DNA of 64,000 bases from Trichlorobacter ammonificans (GTDB taxonomy: Bacteria > Desulfobacterota > Desulfuromonadia > Geobacterales > Pseudopelobacteraceae): the NCBI RefSeq assembly GCF_933509905.1, contig NZ_OW150024.1:601001-665000 (forward strand). The letters are read 5' to 3'. Position 1 is the stretch's first letter; each line of letters starts with the position of its first letter. Of the stretch, positions 16,684 to 24,325 are shown one piece after another. A program made the position numbers and the translations under genes. Under the pieces are notes generated by a model, which saw nothing but the letters and a program-made list of their open reading frames with translations, made no database searches and was not told the origin of the DNA.

Positions 16684-17055
16684 ATGCGCGTCCGCCATCT
16701 GGTATCCCTGCTGGTGTCCATCGTTCTCGCCGGCTGTGCCCACGGGCCGTTGCACGAGAAGGACTACCAGCTCTGGTGGTGCAAGCGGCAGGGGGGAACC
16801 CTCGAACACCGGCTGTCCGACGGTACGCGGGTGGACTGTCTGACCAGGGAGTACGCCGTCGAGGTGGAGTATGCCCCCAAATGGGCCGAGGCGATCGGGC
16901 AGGGGCTCTACTACGCCCGGCAGACCGGCCGCAAGCCGGGGGTGCTGGTCATCATGCGTGACAGCGGGGATGAGCGATTTCTGAAACGGCTGCGTTCCGT
17001 GGCCAGGGAGCAGGATATCAAGGTCTGGACCGTACGCCCCAAGGACCTGGACTGA
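16684..17055 (+). CDS. Small lipoprotein with PD-(D/E)xK-like core
   Basis: The 123-residue protein has a lipoprotein signal peptide with lipobox VLAGC (lipidated Cys about residue 18). The mature part contains DGTRVDCLT, then YAVEVEYAPKW and AEAIGQGLYYARQTGRKPG. The D...ExE..K plus AIGQ pattern recalls the PD-(D/E)xK nuclease-like fold, though no nuclease activity can be claimed for a membrane-anchored periplasmic protein. Two non-lipobox cysteines (WWCKRQ and VDCL) could form a disulphide. No clear SD is visible. The next gene starts 32 bp downstream on the same strand. Confidence 0.7.
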   Translation: MRVRHLVSLLVSIVLAGCAHGPLHEKDYQLWWCKRQGGTLEHRLSDGTRVDCLTREYAVEVEYAPKWAEAIGQGLYYARQTGRKPGVLVIMRDSGDERFLKRLRSVAREQDIKVWTVRPKDLD

Positions 17056-17087
17056 CCTTCGGAACAACTCAGTCAACGAGGAGAGTA

Positions 17088-17591
17088 ATGAAACTGTTCA
17101 GTCTTCAGCGGCGGCAGCTTCTGCCGGTCCCGGCCGAGGATGCCTGGGCATTTTTCGTCAACCCGGCCAACCTGCCCCTGATCACGCCGCCGGACCTCGG
17201 CTTCCGGATCACCTCGCCATTGCCGGAACGGATGTACGCCGGCATGATCGTCTCCTATACCGTGACCCCCTTTGCCGGCCTGCCGGTCACCCGGGTGACC
17301 GAAATCACCCACCTGGAGGAACCGTTCTTCTTCGTGGACGAACAGCGTCTGGGGCCGTACCGCTTCTGGCATCACCAGCATCTGTTCCGGCCGGTGCCGG
17401 CAGGCACCGAAATGACGGACCTGGTGCACTATGCCCTGCCGCTGGGACCGTTGGGACTCCTGGCCGCGCCATTGGTGCAGGCGCGACTTGAAGCCATTTT
17501 TGCCTGGCGGCGGGCGGCCCTGGCGGCGCGGTTCGGGTCAGCGGAACAGGCGGAACGCCTTGAGAATGAGGTCGAAAAGATCCGGTGCTGA
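17088..17591 (+). CDS. SRPBCC (START-like) ligand-binding family protein
   Basis: This 167-residue protein matches the SRPBCC domain of YfcH-neighbour and cyclase-like proteins: RRQLLPVPAEDAWAFFVNP at the start, a central beta-sheet (VTRVTEITHLEEPFFFVDEQ), the WHHQHLF strand and a long C-terminal helix. The fold forms a hydrophobic cavity, and the ligand is unknown. SD GAGGAG precedes the ATG. The last 54 bp overlap the convergent zinc-ribbon gene. Confidence 0.8.
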   Translation: MKLFSLQRRQLLPVPAEDAWAFFVNPANLPLITPPDLGFRITSPLPERMYAGMIVSYTVTPFAGLPVTRVTEITHLEEPFFFVDEQRLGPYRFWHHQHLFRPVPAGTEMTDLVHYALPLGPLGLLAAPLVQARLEAIFAWRRAALAARFGSAEQAERLENEVEKIRC

Positions 17592-18227
17592 ATGGCGCAG
17601 CGGTTCACTGAAGCTGTCGAAGGACCACGTCGTATCGCTGTCGATGCCCCGCAATTCCCGGTGTTGTTCCCGTTCCCGCTGCACTGCCTCCGCACGTTTT
17701 CGTTCCTGGTGTTCCCGTTCCAGCAGCCTTCCTCCCAACTTCATCCACTCCAGCAGCTGGCGCAGCTCCCCGCCATCCAGCCAGATGCCGTGGGCCTTGC
17801 AGCGATCGACGATGACGCCGCTTCTGGCGCCGAAGTTGACCCGGTGCATAACCTGGGAGCAGGCCGGACATTTGAGATAAGAGACCGGGTAGCGGTCGGG
17901 AGAGCGCTGTTCGTTGATCAGCGCCAGTCCGACATGGTCGATGTCGAAGACGTTGCCGACCATCGCCTCCAGCAGGGCGTCCAGTTCGCCGGGATCGAAG
18001 AAGAGGCCGAGGCACTGCTCGCAGCGGTCGATCAGAAAACGGCCGTGCAGTTTCAGGTCGAGGTGCTTCAGGCGGATGGTGCAACGGGGGCAGGTGCGCG
18101 GTGTGTCGCTTTCGTGGGTGGTGTAGTAGTGAATTCCCCGCAGATCGATGTCGTTACGATTGTTGCAGTAGGCACAGATGAGTGAGCCGGGGGGAAGGGG
18201 GGCATTGCAGTTTGAACAGCGCGCCAT
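17538..18227 (-). CDS. Zinc-ribbon (zf-TFIIB-like) protein with coiled C-terminus
   Basis: The 229-residue protein has three zinc-binding pairs or clusters. They are CSNCNAPLPPGSLICAYCNN at residues 4-23, TCPRCTIRLKHL with DRCEQCLGLFFDPGELDAL, and LKCPACSQVM with DRCKAHGIWLDGGELRQLL. The CxxC...CxxC-(x)-W/F-x-D-x-GEL pattern is that of zf-TFIIB domains of unknown function. A charged, probably helical segment (about residues 165-190, REHQERKRAEAVQRERE) follows. It is soluble with no signal peptide. The 54-bp convergent overlap with the SRPBCC gene is genuine, since both reading frames show family conservation. Confidence 0.8.
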   Translation of the reverse strand: MARCSNCNAPLPPGSLICAYCNNRNDIDLRGIHYYTTHESDTPRTCPRCTIRLKHLDLKLHGRFLIDRCEQCLGLFFDPGELDALLEAMVGNVFDIDHVGLALINEQRSPDRYPVSYLKCPACSQVMHRVNFGARSGVIVDRCKAHGIWLDGGELRQLLEWMKLGGRLLEREHQERKRAEAVQREREQHRELRGIDSDTTWSFDSFSEPLRHSAPDLFDLILKAFRLFR

Positions 18228-18315
18228 GGACCGGACCTTTCAGTGCAGAGTCTGCGAACCGGGGAAAGTATAGCGTAAAGCAACGGGAGCGGAAAGGGGG
18301 GCTGCCCTTCTCTCC

Positions 18316-18344
18316 TTGCATGCCCCGGCATCGATGGTATAGAT
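18316..18344 (+). promoter_or_regulatory. Putative sigma-70 promoter before the alcohol dehydrogenase
   Basis: TTGCAT at 18316 and TATAGA at 18338 are spaced by 16 bp. The start of transcription would fall near 18350, which favours the dehydrogenase start at 18386 over the ATG at 18353. Confidence 0.4.
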
Positions 18345-18352
18345 AAAGGTCC

Positions 18353-19459
18353 ATGAATCCGGAAGATAACGAGAAAGCGGCGACCATGCGGGCCATGGTG
18401 CTGGAAGCTCCGGGCAGGCCGCTGATAGCGGCCTCTCTGCCGGTGCCGCGACCGGCAGCCGGGCAACTGCTGCTGCGGGTGACGGCCTGCGGTATCTGCC
18501 GGACCGACCTGCATGTGGTGGACGGTGAACTGACCGAACCGAAACTGCCGCTGGTGCCGGGACACCAGATCGTCGGCCGGGTGGTCGCTGCGGGGAGCGG
18601 CGTGGACCGGTCCGCCGTCGGCCAGCGGGTCGGCGTCCCCTGGCTGGGCGGCACCTGCGGCAGTTGTGAGCACTGTCGTGCCGGTCGGGAGAACCTCTGC
18701 GACCGAGCTGTCTTCACCGGGTACCGGGTGGACGGCGGTTTTGCCGAATACTGCGTCGCCGACGCCCGCTTCTGCTTTCCCCTGCCCGAAGGCTACCCGG
18801 ACCTGCAGGCTGCTCCCCTGCTCTGCGCCGGGCTGATCGGCTACCGCTCGCTGCGGCTGGCGGGCAACGGGGAACGGCTGGGTATTTACGGGTTCGGCGC
18901 TGCCGCCCATATCGTGACCCAGGTGGCAGTCTGGCAGCGGCGGCGGGTCTTTGCCTTCACCCGTCCCGGCGACGCCGTGGGCCAGGCCTTTGCCCGCCGC
19001 ATGGGGGCCTGCTGGGCCGGTGGCAGCTTCGAATCTCCCCCGGAAGAACTGGATGCCGCCCTCATCTTCGCACCGGCCGGCGAGTTGGTGCCGGCGGCCC
19101 TGCGGGCGGTGCGCAAGGGAGGTGTGGTGGTCTGCGGCGGCATCCACATGAGCCCGATCCCGTCGTTTTCCTACGACCTGCTCTGGGGGGAGCGCTCCCT
19201 GCTGTCGGTGGCGAACCTGACCCGCCGGGACGGCGAGGAGTTCCTGAACTTGGCCCCCACCGTGCCGGTCCGGAGCGAAGTGACCCGCTTTTCGCTGGCC
19301 CAGGCCAACGAAGCACTGGCGGCGTTACGGGAGGGGCGACTCGAAGGGGCGGCGGTACTGGTGATCGACGACATCCAGGAGGCTGCTCAAAAACAGCCAT
19401 CTCGCCGCCGCGGGGCTTCCTCCGGGTGCGACGAGCTGACTGTTTTTGAACAGTCTTGA
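18353..19459 (+). CDS. Zinc-dependent alcohol dehydrogenase family protein
   Basis: This medium-chain dehydrogenase has the catalytic zinc ligands in ACGICRTDLH (Cys) and PGHQIVGRV (His), the structural zinc loop CGSCEHCRAGRENLC, and a Rossmann glycine motif IYGFGAAAH. It would oxidise or reduce an alcohol/aldehyde with NAD(P). The family usually starts like MRAMVLEAPG, which here is the ATG at 18386, so residues 1-11 may not be translated. The last 25 residues, from about AAQKQPSRRRG, are encoded by a dispersed repeat (19382-19480), which supplies the stop codon. The conserved protein ends near VLVIDDI. Confidence 0.9.
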   Translation: MNPEDNEKAATMRAMVLEAPGRPLIAASLPVPRPAAGQLLLRVTACGICRTDLHVVDGELTEPKLPLVPGHQIVGRVVAAGSGVDRSAVGQRVGVPWLGGTCGSCEHCRAGRENLCDRAVFTGYRVDGGFAEYCVADARFCFPLPEGYPDLQAAPLLCAGLIGYRSLRLAGNGERLGIYGFGAAAHIVTQVAVWQRRRVFAFTRPGDAVGQAFARRMGACWAGGSFESPPEELDAALIFAPAGELVPAALRAVRKGGVVVCGGIHMSPIPSFSYDLLWGERSLLSVANLTRRDGEEFLNLAPTVPVRSEVTRFSLAQANEALAALREGRLEGAAVLVIDDIQEAAQKQPSRRRGASSGCDELTVFEQS

Positions 19460-19480
19460 GTTTTTCAACAACCTGCTAGA
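19382..19480. repeat. Dispersed palindromic repeat, short copy
   Basis: This stretch shares AAAAACAGCCATCTCGCCGC near its left end, and TTTTTGAACA and GTTTTTCAA near its right end, with the longer copy at 27144-27288. It lacks that copy's central GCGTAGCGCTGC palindrome. Its ends are complementary (TTGTTGAAAAA-type against TTTTTCAACAACCTGC). It encodes the extra tail of the alcohol dehydrogenase and ends just before the SD of the nitroreductase gene. Confidence 0.7.
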
Positions 19481-19494
19481 CGAGGAGGACGTTC

Positions 19495-20028
19495 GTGATT
19501 GATCTTATCCGTAAACGACGCAGTATCCGCAGTTTTACCGGCGAGCCGCTGGACCGGCAGAGCCGCGACCTGCTGATGGAAGCCCTGCTGCGGGCGCCGT
19601 CATCCCGCAACATCAATCCCTGGGAGTTCGTGCTGGTGGATGATCCGGCCCTGCTGGTATCCCTGGCCGGAGCCAAGCAGAGCGGTTCCGGGTTTCTGAA
19701 AGGGGCGGCCCTGGCCGTGGTGATCTGCGGCGATGAGACCAAATCGGACGTCTGGGTGGAGGACTGCTCCATTGCCGCTATTCTGCTGCAGATGACTGCC
19801 CTCTCCCTGGGACTGGGCAGTTGCTGGGCTCAGATCCGGTTGCGCCGTCACGACGGCGAGACCACGGCCGAGCAGTTCGTTCAGAAGTTGCTGGGGCTGC
19901 CGGAGCATATCCGGGTGGCGGCGATCATCGGCATCGGCCATCCGGCGGAAAAGCGCGAGCCGTTAGCCGCTGAGGAGCTTGAATACGACAAAATACGCCA
20001 TAATAACTATGGTAGGGTCGGGGAATAG
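19495..20028 (+). CDS. Nitroreductase family flavoprotein
   Basis: The 177-residue protein begins with the FMN-binding RRSIRSFTGEPL segment and continues with APSSRNINPWEF and a GLGSCWAQIRLR block, as in small Fe-S-free nitroreductases. The substrate is not predictable. I take the GTG at 19495 as start because GAGGAGG lies 6 nt upstream and the N-terminus is family-typical. It is separated from the alcohol dehydrogenase by the repeat and may or may not be cotranscribed. Confidence 0.9.
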   Translation: MIDLIRKRRSIRSFTGEPLDRQSRDLLMEALLRAPSSRNINPWEFVLVDDPALLVSLAGAKQSGSGFLKGAALAVVICGDETKSDVWVEDCSIAAILLQMTALSLGLGSCWAQIRLRRHDGETTAEQFVQKLLGLPEHIRVAAIIGIGHPAEKREPLAAEELEYDKIRHNNYGRVGE

Positions 20029-20046
20029 CTCTCAGCAGAGGAGTTG

Positions 20047-20086
20047 AAACCCGGGGGAGCCGGTGGTCGCCGGTTCCCCCGGGTTT
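20047..20086. terminator. Bidirectional terminator hairpin
   Basis: AAACCCGGGGGAGCCGG pairs with CCGGTTCCCCCGGGTTT with one mismatch and a 6-nt loop. It lies 19 bp after the nitroreductase stop and touches the stop codon of the convergent TRIC gene. Confidence 0.8.
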
Positions 20087-20709
20087 CAGGGGGTGGGGTC
20101 GCTGCCTGCGGCTCGCGGCAGCGACCAGTTGTAGCGCACCGCCAGCAGGCGCAGCACGATGACGGTGCCGGCCGACAGCAACAGACTCCAGGCGTGGGGC
20201 AGGCTGGTATGGCGGTGCAGCAGATAGAGCAGGGCACCGCCGATCAGACAGGCGGAAGCGTAGACCTCTTTCTGCAGCACCATCGGCACCCGGGCGGAGA
20301 GCAGGTCGCGAACCATGCCGCCGGCAGTGGCGGTCATGACCCCCATCATCACGGAGCCGACGAAGCCGAGGTTGAACTCCAGCCCCTTGCCGGTGCCGAT
20401 CACCACGAAGGTCCCCAGCCCCACAGCGTCGAAATAGGTGAGCGGATGAAGCATGCGGTCAAGGCGGCGGTGGAACAGAAACACCGCCAGGGAGACCGCC
20501 AGCGAGAGGTACAGGTAGGTTTCATCCTTGAAAATGAACGGCGGCGTATCCCCCAGCAGCAGGTCACGCACGGTGCCGCCGCCGGTGGCGGTTACCAGCC
20601 CCAGCACCAGCACGCCGAAGATATCCATGTTGCGACGAATGCCGGCCAGGGCGCCGGAGGCGGCAAAAGCAGCGGTGCCGAGCAGATCGAGGGCGTAAAG
20701 CAGGGTCAT
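20086..20709 (-). CDS. TRIC-family (YadS/UPF0126) membrane channel
   Basis: The 207-residue protein has seven predicted hydrophobic helices and two copies of the family Gly-rich signature, TATGGGTVRDLLLG and TATAGGMVRDLLSARVP. Prokaryotic TRIC proteins form trimeric monovalent cation channels. I placed the start at MTLLYALDLLG because the helix begins there. Upstream codons are shadow sequence over the small zinc protein gene. It lies 23 bp downstream of the small zinc-ribbon gene and may be cotranscribed with it. Confidence 0.9.
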   Translation of the reverse strand: MTLLYALDLLGTAAFAASGALAGIRRNMDIFGVLVLGLVTATGGGTVRDLLLGDTPPFIFKDETYLYLSLAVSLAVFLFHRRLDRMLHPLTYFDAVGLGTFVVIGTGKGLEFNLGFVGSVMMGVMTATAGGMVRDLLSARVPMVLQKEVYASACLIGGALLYLLHRHTSLPHAWSLLLSAGTVIVLRLLAVRYNWSLPRAAGSDPTP

Positions 20710-20732
20710 GGATTCGTCTTTCCGCTGATGGT

Positions 20733-21014
20733 TCAGGAGAGCCGGAAGCCGGCGCCGGCAAACTGGATGTTGGCCGGATCGTCGCAGCGGGGGGGCGAGA
20801 CGGCGTGGACGCCGCCGCAGGCGGGACAACTGGCCACAAAGGTGGTCAGGGTAAAGCCGCTGCCGCATCCCTGGCAGGCGGTGGGCAGGCCGCCGCCGGG
20901 AATCTCCCGTGTTCTCAGGCTGCCGCCGTGGGCCGCAGCCACGAATTCAACCAGTTCCCTTCCTTCAGCAAACGGCCCTGCTCCGGCGGCGTGGCCGCAT
21001 CCACACTGTCCCAT
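20733..21014 (-). CDS. Small zinc-ribbon-like protein
   Basis: The 93-residue protein starts MGQCGCGH and carries two further CxxC pairs (CQGCGSGF at 47-50 and CPACGG at 63-66). It also has GREIPGGG-type loops (REIPGGGLPTACQ), so it should bind one or two zinc ions or a cluster. AAAGGAG lies 8 nt before the ATG. I do not know its function. It lies between cobS and the TRIC channel gene on the same strand. Confidence 0.68.
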   Translation of the reverse strand: MGQCGCGHAAGAGPFAEGRELVEFVAAAHGGSLRTREIPGGGLPTACQGCGSGFTLTTFVASCPACGGVHAVSPPRCDDPANIQFAGAGFRLS

Positions 21015-21111
21015 GGTTGGTACTCCTTTGTTGGTGTCAGGTAACGGCAAGCGCAGGCTCCCGTCCATCACGAACTTTTGCCGAAATGTGCGGGCCGCGC
21101 CATGACCGAAA

Positions 21112-21846
21112 TCAAAAAGCTGCCGCCAGACAGAGCAGGCAGGCGACCTCGGCGGTCTCGCCGCCGAAGCCGACGATGTCGCCGGTGATGCCTCCCAGCC
21201 GTTGACTGAAATATCCACGAACCGCCGTGCCCCACAAACAGACCACGAGCAGGGCAACCATCCCCCGCGGACCGGCGATGAACCAGCAGAGCGGCAGCAC
21301 GGTAAAGCTTGCCAGCAGCAGCTGCGTCCGACCGATACCGGCGACAAAGGCTGCCCCCAGACCGTCGTGGCGGGCGCTGGCGGCACCGGCCATGACCAGC
21401 ACCATGCTGAAGCGGGCCAGGGCTGGAACCAGCAGCAGGGCCTGCCAGCGCATGCCGGCGGACACCGCCAGCAGGGCGGCATATTTCAGCCCGATGCCGG
21501 TCACCAGTCCCACCACCCCCACGGCCCCTACCCGTGAATCCTTCATCACCGCCAGAAACCGCTCCGTGCTCCCCCGGGCCGCCAAGCCGTCGCAGACATC
21601 GGCCAGACCGTCCAGGTGCAGGGCACCGGTCAGAACCGCCAGTAGGGCGATCAGCAGAGCATCCGTCAGATGGCGCGGAAAGAGGGGAGACAGTACCTGA
21701 TCCGCCAGCAACAGCAGAGCGCCGAGCGTCAGGCCGGCAAGCGGGAACCAGGCGGTGGAGCGCCCCAAGTCGCCCGATTCGAAACGGGAGCCGGCCGGTA
21801 GCGGCAGGATGGTCAGGAAGCGCAGTGCAGTCAGGTAATGGCCCAT
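21112..21846 (-). CDS. cobS: Adenosylcobinamide-GDP ribazoletransferase (cobalamin synthase)
   Basis: The 244-residue integral membrane enzyme joins adenosylcobinamide-GDP and alpha-ribazole in the last steps of B12 assembly. It shows FPLAGLTLGALL, the Asp-rich metal site HLDGLADVCDGLAA, MKDSRVGAVGV and a C-terminal RLGGITGDIVGFGGE. Length and hydrophobic profile fit the family. No other cobalamin gene and no recognisable B12 riboswitch lies beside it. Confidence 0.95.
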   Translation of the reverse strand: MGHYLTALRFLTILPLPAGSRFESGDLGRSTAWFPLAGLTLGALLLLADQVLSPLFPRHLTDALLIALLAVLTGALHLDGLADVCDGLAARGSTERFLAVMKDSRVGAVGVVGLVTGIGLKYAALLAVSAGMRWQALLLVPALARFSMVLVMAGAASARHDGLGAAFVAGIGRTQLLLASFTVLPLCWFIAGPRGMVALLVVCLWGTAVRGYFSQRLGGITGDIVGFGGETAEVACLLCLAAAF

Positions 21847-21890
21847 GGTCGGGCAGTGTGCGTCAATGCCGCGGCTTCGTCAAGTGCCCT

Positions 21891-21924
21891 GTGGAATATG
21901 CCGCTGTCATGTAGAATATTCTTC
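21891..21924 (+). promoter_or_regulatory. Putative activator binding sites (tandem palindromes) upstream of the metal operon
   Basis: GTGGAATATGCCGC (21891) and GTAGAATATTCTTC (21911) are 20 bp apart, two helical turns. The second, with two more flanking bases (21910-21925), is identical to a 16-bp element at 34322-34337. They lie about 100 bp upstream of a sigma-54-like promoter, the usual place for NtrC-type enhancer sites. Confidence 0.6.
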
Positions 21925-22010
21925 AGTTTCATGCCCGCGAGGGGGGCGCTTCGGTGAGCCCACCTCTAGAACTGCCTGAATTTACAGGCTGCGGCACGGC
22001 GCGGGGAAGG

Positions 22011-22027
22011 TTGGCACAGCTCTTGTA
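22011..22027 (+). promoter_or_regulatory. Sigma-54-like promoter of the HMA/DUF2318/ABC operon
   Basis: TTGGCACAGCTCTTGTA has the -24 TTGGCAC element and a -12 TTGT with the exact GG-N10-GT spacing. The usual -12 C is T, as in the second copy at 34400. The start of transcription would be near 22038, which excludes the in-frame ATG at 22034 and supports the start at 22100. Confidence 0.6.
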
Positions 22028-22099
22028 GTTATCATGACGGTCACGCAGCACTGTACCCCATGCATAACCAGCGAATTACCCACAAAGGAACGTCCGACC

Positions 22100-22528
22100 A
22101 TGAACAGCAACAAACTGATTACCGCTATGATCGCCTGTGCCGTGGTGGCCTGGCTGATTTACCTGTCGTTCCACGTTACCACCGCCAGTGCCGCCAGCGC
22201 CGTGGCGGTGCTGAAAACCAGCGGTATGACCTGCGGCAGCTGCTCCGAAAAAATTACCGGCGCTCTGAAGGCGGTGAAAGGGGTCACCCACACCGAGGTG
22301 GACCTGGGGGGCGGTTACGTGATCGTGGGCTTCGACGCTGCCGACACCACGCCGCAGCATCTGGCCGAGCGGGTGAGCAAAACCGGCTACGGCAGCACGG
22401 TGCAGCAGGTGTTGACACCGGAGCAGTTCCGGCAGATGACCGGCAGGGATATCGGCCGGATGGCCCGCGCCGGGGGCGGCTGCGGCTGCTGCTCCGGTGG
22501 TGGTCCCGCTGCACAGCAGCAACAGTGA
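22100..22528 (+). CDS. Membrane-anchored or secreted HMA-domain metal-binding protein
   Basis: The 142-residue protein has an N-terminal signal or anchor helix (residues 7-30), then a heavy-metal-associated domain with metal site GMTCGSCSEKI (about residues 43-53). A Cys/Gly-rich tail GGGCGCCSGGG lies near the C-terminus. The HMA site would bind Cu(I) or another soft metal in the periplasm, and the tail may be a second site. SD AAAGGAA precedes the ATG. It is the first gene of the operon with the DUF2318, FtsX-like and ABC genes and follows the sigma-54-like promoter. Confidence 0.85.
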   Translation: MNSNKLITAMIACAVVAWLIYLSFHVTTASAASAVAVLKTSGMTCGSCSEKITGALKAVKGVTHTEVDLGGGYVIVGFDAADTTPQHLAERVSKTGYGSTVQQVLTPEQFRQMTGRDIGRMARAGGGCGCCSGGGPAAQQQQ

Positions 22529-22567
22529 TACGTGGTAGCCGTTCAACATCCCGGTAAGGAGCAAGCA

Positions 22568-23020
22568 ATGTTCAGATCAGTAACAGCGGCAGTTGTGGCA
22601 TTCGTGGTGGTCGCGGCCACGGTTATCGGTGCCTCGGCCTTTTCCTTCGGCAAGTACGAAAAGGTAAAGGTGGTGAACGGCGCGGTCTCCATCCCCACCG
22701 CCAAGGTGAACGACGGCAAGGCCCGCTATTTCAAATACAGCGATGGCGGCAAGGAGATCAGCTTCTTCATCGTCAAGGCAGCGGACGGCACCTTCCGTAC
22801 CGCCTTCGACGCCTGCGACGCCTGCTTCCGCGAGAAAAAGGGGTATGAGCAGCACGGGGACAAGATGGTCTGCAAGAACTGCAACATGCGCTTTGCCACC
22901 AACCGGATCGGTCCCCACGCCGTGGGGGGCTGCAACCCCTCCCACCTGCCCAGCGTCACCAGCGGCGGCACTATTGTCATCAAGGCTGATGACCTGCAAC
23001 AGGGGGCTCGGTACTTCTGA
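22568..23020 (+). CDS. DUF2318 Cys-rich periplasmic metal protein
   Basis: The 150-residue protein has a signal helix (residues 1-25). Its Cys-rich core reads FDACDACFREKKGY, VCKNCNMRF and VGGCNPSHLP, the hallmark of DUF2318. In the P19/Ftr1 clusters of Campylobacter and the Fet cluster of E. coli, a DUF2318 protein accompanies FtsX-like permeases and an ABC ATPase in iron/copper handling. GGAG lies upstream of the ATG. The stop overlaps the permease start (TGATG). Confidence 0.85.
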   Translation: MFRSVTAAVVAFVVVAATVIGASAFSFGKYEKVKVVNGAVSIPTAKVNDGKARYFKYSDGGKEISFFIVKAADGTFRTAFDACDACFREKKGYEQHGDKMVCKNCNMRFATNRIGPHAVGGCNPSHLPSVTSGGTIVIKADDLQQGARYF

Positions 23021-24180
23021 TGAAGCTGCATACCATTTCCCTGAATAACCTGAAGCGGCGCAAGGCGCGGATGGCCTTCCTGACCATCGGCCTGATGGTG
23101 GGGATCGCCACCGTGGTCACCCTGATCACCCTCACCCGTTCCATGTCCGGCGACATCGAGCGCAAGATGGATGAGTTCGGCGCCAACATCCTGATCACCC
23201 CCCGCAGCAACGGGCTTTCCATGACCTACGGCGGCATCAGCCTGGGAGGGGTTACCTTCGACCAGTCTGAAATCCATGAGGAACAGTTGGCCGCCATTCG
23301 CACCATCAAAAACAAGGCGAACCTCTCCTCGGTGGCCCCCAAGGTGCTGGGGGGGATCACGGTGGGGAGCCACAACGTGCTGCTGGTGGGGGTCGATTTC
23401 GAGAACGAGCTGAAGATGAAGCAGTGGTGGCAGATCTTCGGTGAAGCGCCAAAGACGCCCCAGGAGCTGCTGCTGGGAAGCGATGCCGCGAAAACGCTGC
23501 ACCTGGGACCGGGAGACAGCCTGACCCTGAAGGGAGAGACCTTCACCGTCAGCGGCGTCCTGGACCAGACCGGCTCCCAGGACGACGCCCTCATCTTCGC
23601 CACCCTGCGCAAGGCCCAGAAGCTGCTGGGCAAGGAAGGGAAGATCACCCTGGTGGAGGTGGCGGCCCTCTGCCACGGCTGCCCCATCGGCGACATGGTG
23701 CTGCAGATCGCGGAAAAGCTGCCGGACGCCAAGGTAACCGCCATCCAGCAGGTGGTGGAGAGCCGCCTCAAGGCCCTGGACCAGTTCAAGCGCTTCTCCT
23801 ACGCCATGGCCACGGTGGTGCTGTTCATCGGCTCGCTGATCGTCTTCGTCACCATGATGGGAAGCGTCAACGAGCGGACCGTGGAAATCGGCGTCTTCCG
23901 GGCCATCGGCTTCAGAAAAGCGCACATCATGCGGATCATCCTGCTGGAAGCGGCCCTGGTCAGCCTGCTGGCCGGCCTGCTGGGCTACGCCCTGGGGATG
24001 GGCAGCGCCGGGCTGGCGCTCCCCTACATGGCGGAAAGCGCCAACGCCGTGCTGGTAAAGGACTGGTGGATCGGCGCCGGTGCCATCACCCTGGCGCTGG
24101 TGACCGGGCTTGTGGCCAGTCTCTATCCGGCGCTGCATGCGAGTAAAATGGACCCGACGGAAGCGCTGCGGGCACTATGA
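23020..24180 (+). CDS. FtsX/MacB-type ABC transporter permease
   Basis: The 386-residue protein has one N-terminal transmembrane helix, a large periplasmic MacB_PCD domain (about residues 40-240) and three C-terminal helices forming the FtsX domain. That domain includes the motifs VNERTVEIGVFRAIGFRKA and LHASKMDPTEALRAL. These permeases transmit ATPase-driven motion to the periplasm rather than moving a substrate through a channel. Translation is coupled to the DUF2318 gene, so a joint role in periplasmic metal handling is likely. Confidence 0.9.
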   Translation: MKLHTISLNNLKRRKARMAFLTIGLMVGIATVVTLITLTRSMSGDIERKMDEFGANILITPRSNGLSMTYGGISLGGVTFDQSEIHEEQLAAIRTIKNKANLSSVAPKVLGGITVGSHNVLLVGVDFENELKMKQWWQIFGEAPKTPQELLLGSDAAKTLHLGPGDSLTLKGETFTVSGVLDQTGSQDDALIFATLRKAQKLLGKEGKITLVEVAALCHGCPIGDMVLQIAEKLPDAKVTAIQQVVESRLKALDQFKRFSYAMATVVLFIGSLIVFVTMMGSVNERTVEIGVFRAIGFRKAHIMRIILLEAALVSLLAGLLGYALGMGSAGLALPYMAESANAVLVKDWWIGAGAITLALVTGLVASLYPALHASKMDPTEALRAL

Positions 24181-24270
24181 CGGCGCGCCGGTTTCCGCTA
24201 TCCCGGCGTCAGATTTTGCGGCACGCCCGTGCGGCGTAGCGCTGCGACGCCGTTGCGGCGCCTCTCACCT
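24181..24270. repeat. Intergenic palindromic repeat inside the ABC operon
   Basis: GGCGCGCC, a TTTCCGC-GCGTCAG block and TGCGGCGTAGCGCTGC are shared in order with the element at 40965-41066. The core is also found at 27196. It fills most of the 145-bp gap between permease and ATPase genes and can fold around GCGTAGCGCTGC(G/T)ACGC. Confidence 0.6.
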
Positions 24271-24325
24271 TCCGTGGCCCAGCGCACACGTGAACGCCGA
24301 AACAAAGGAAAGCACGGTAATCAAT

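Noticed and set aside
21847..22010. Cobalamin riboswitch near cobS
   Set aside because: The region upstream of cobS lacks the B12-box and instead holds the shared palindromes of the divergent metal operon.
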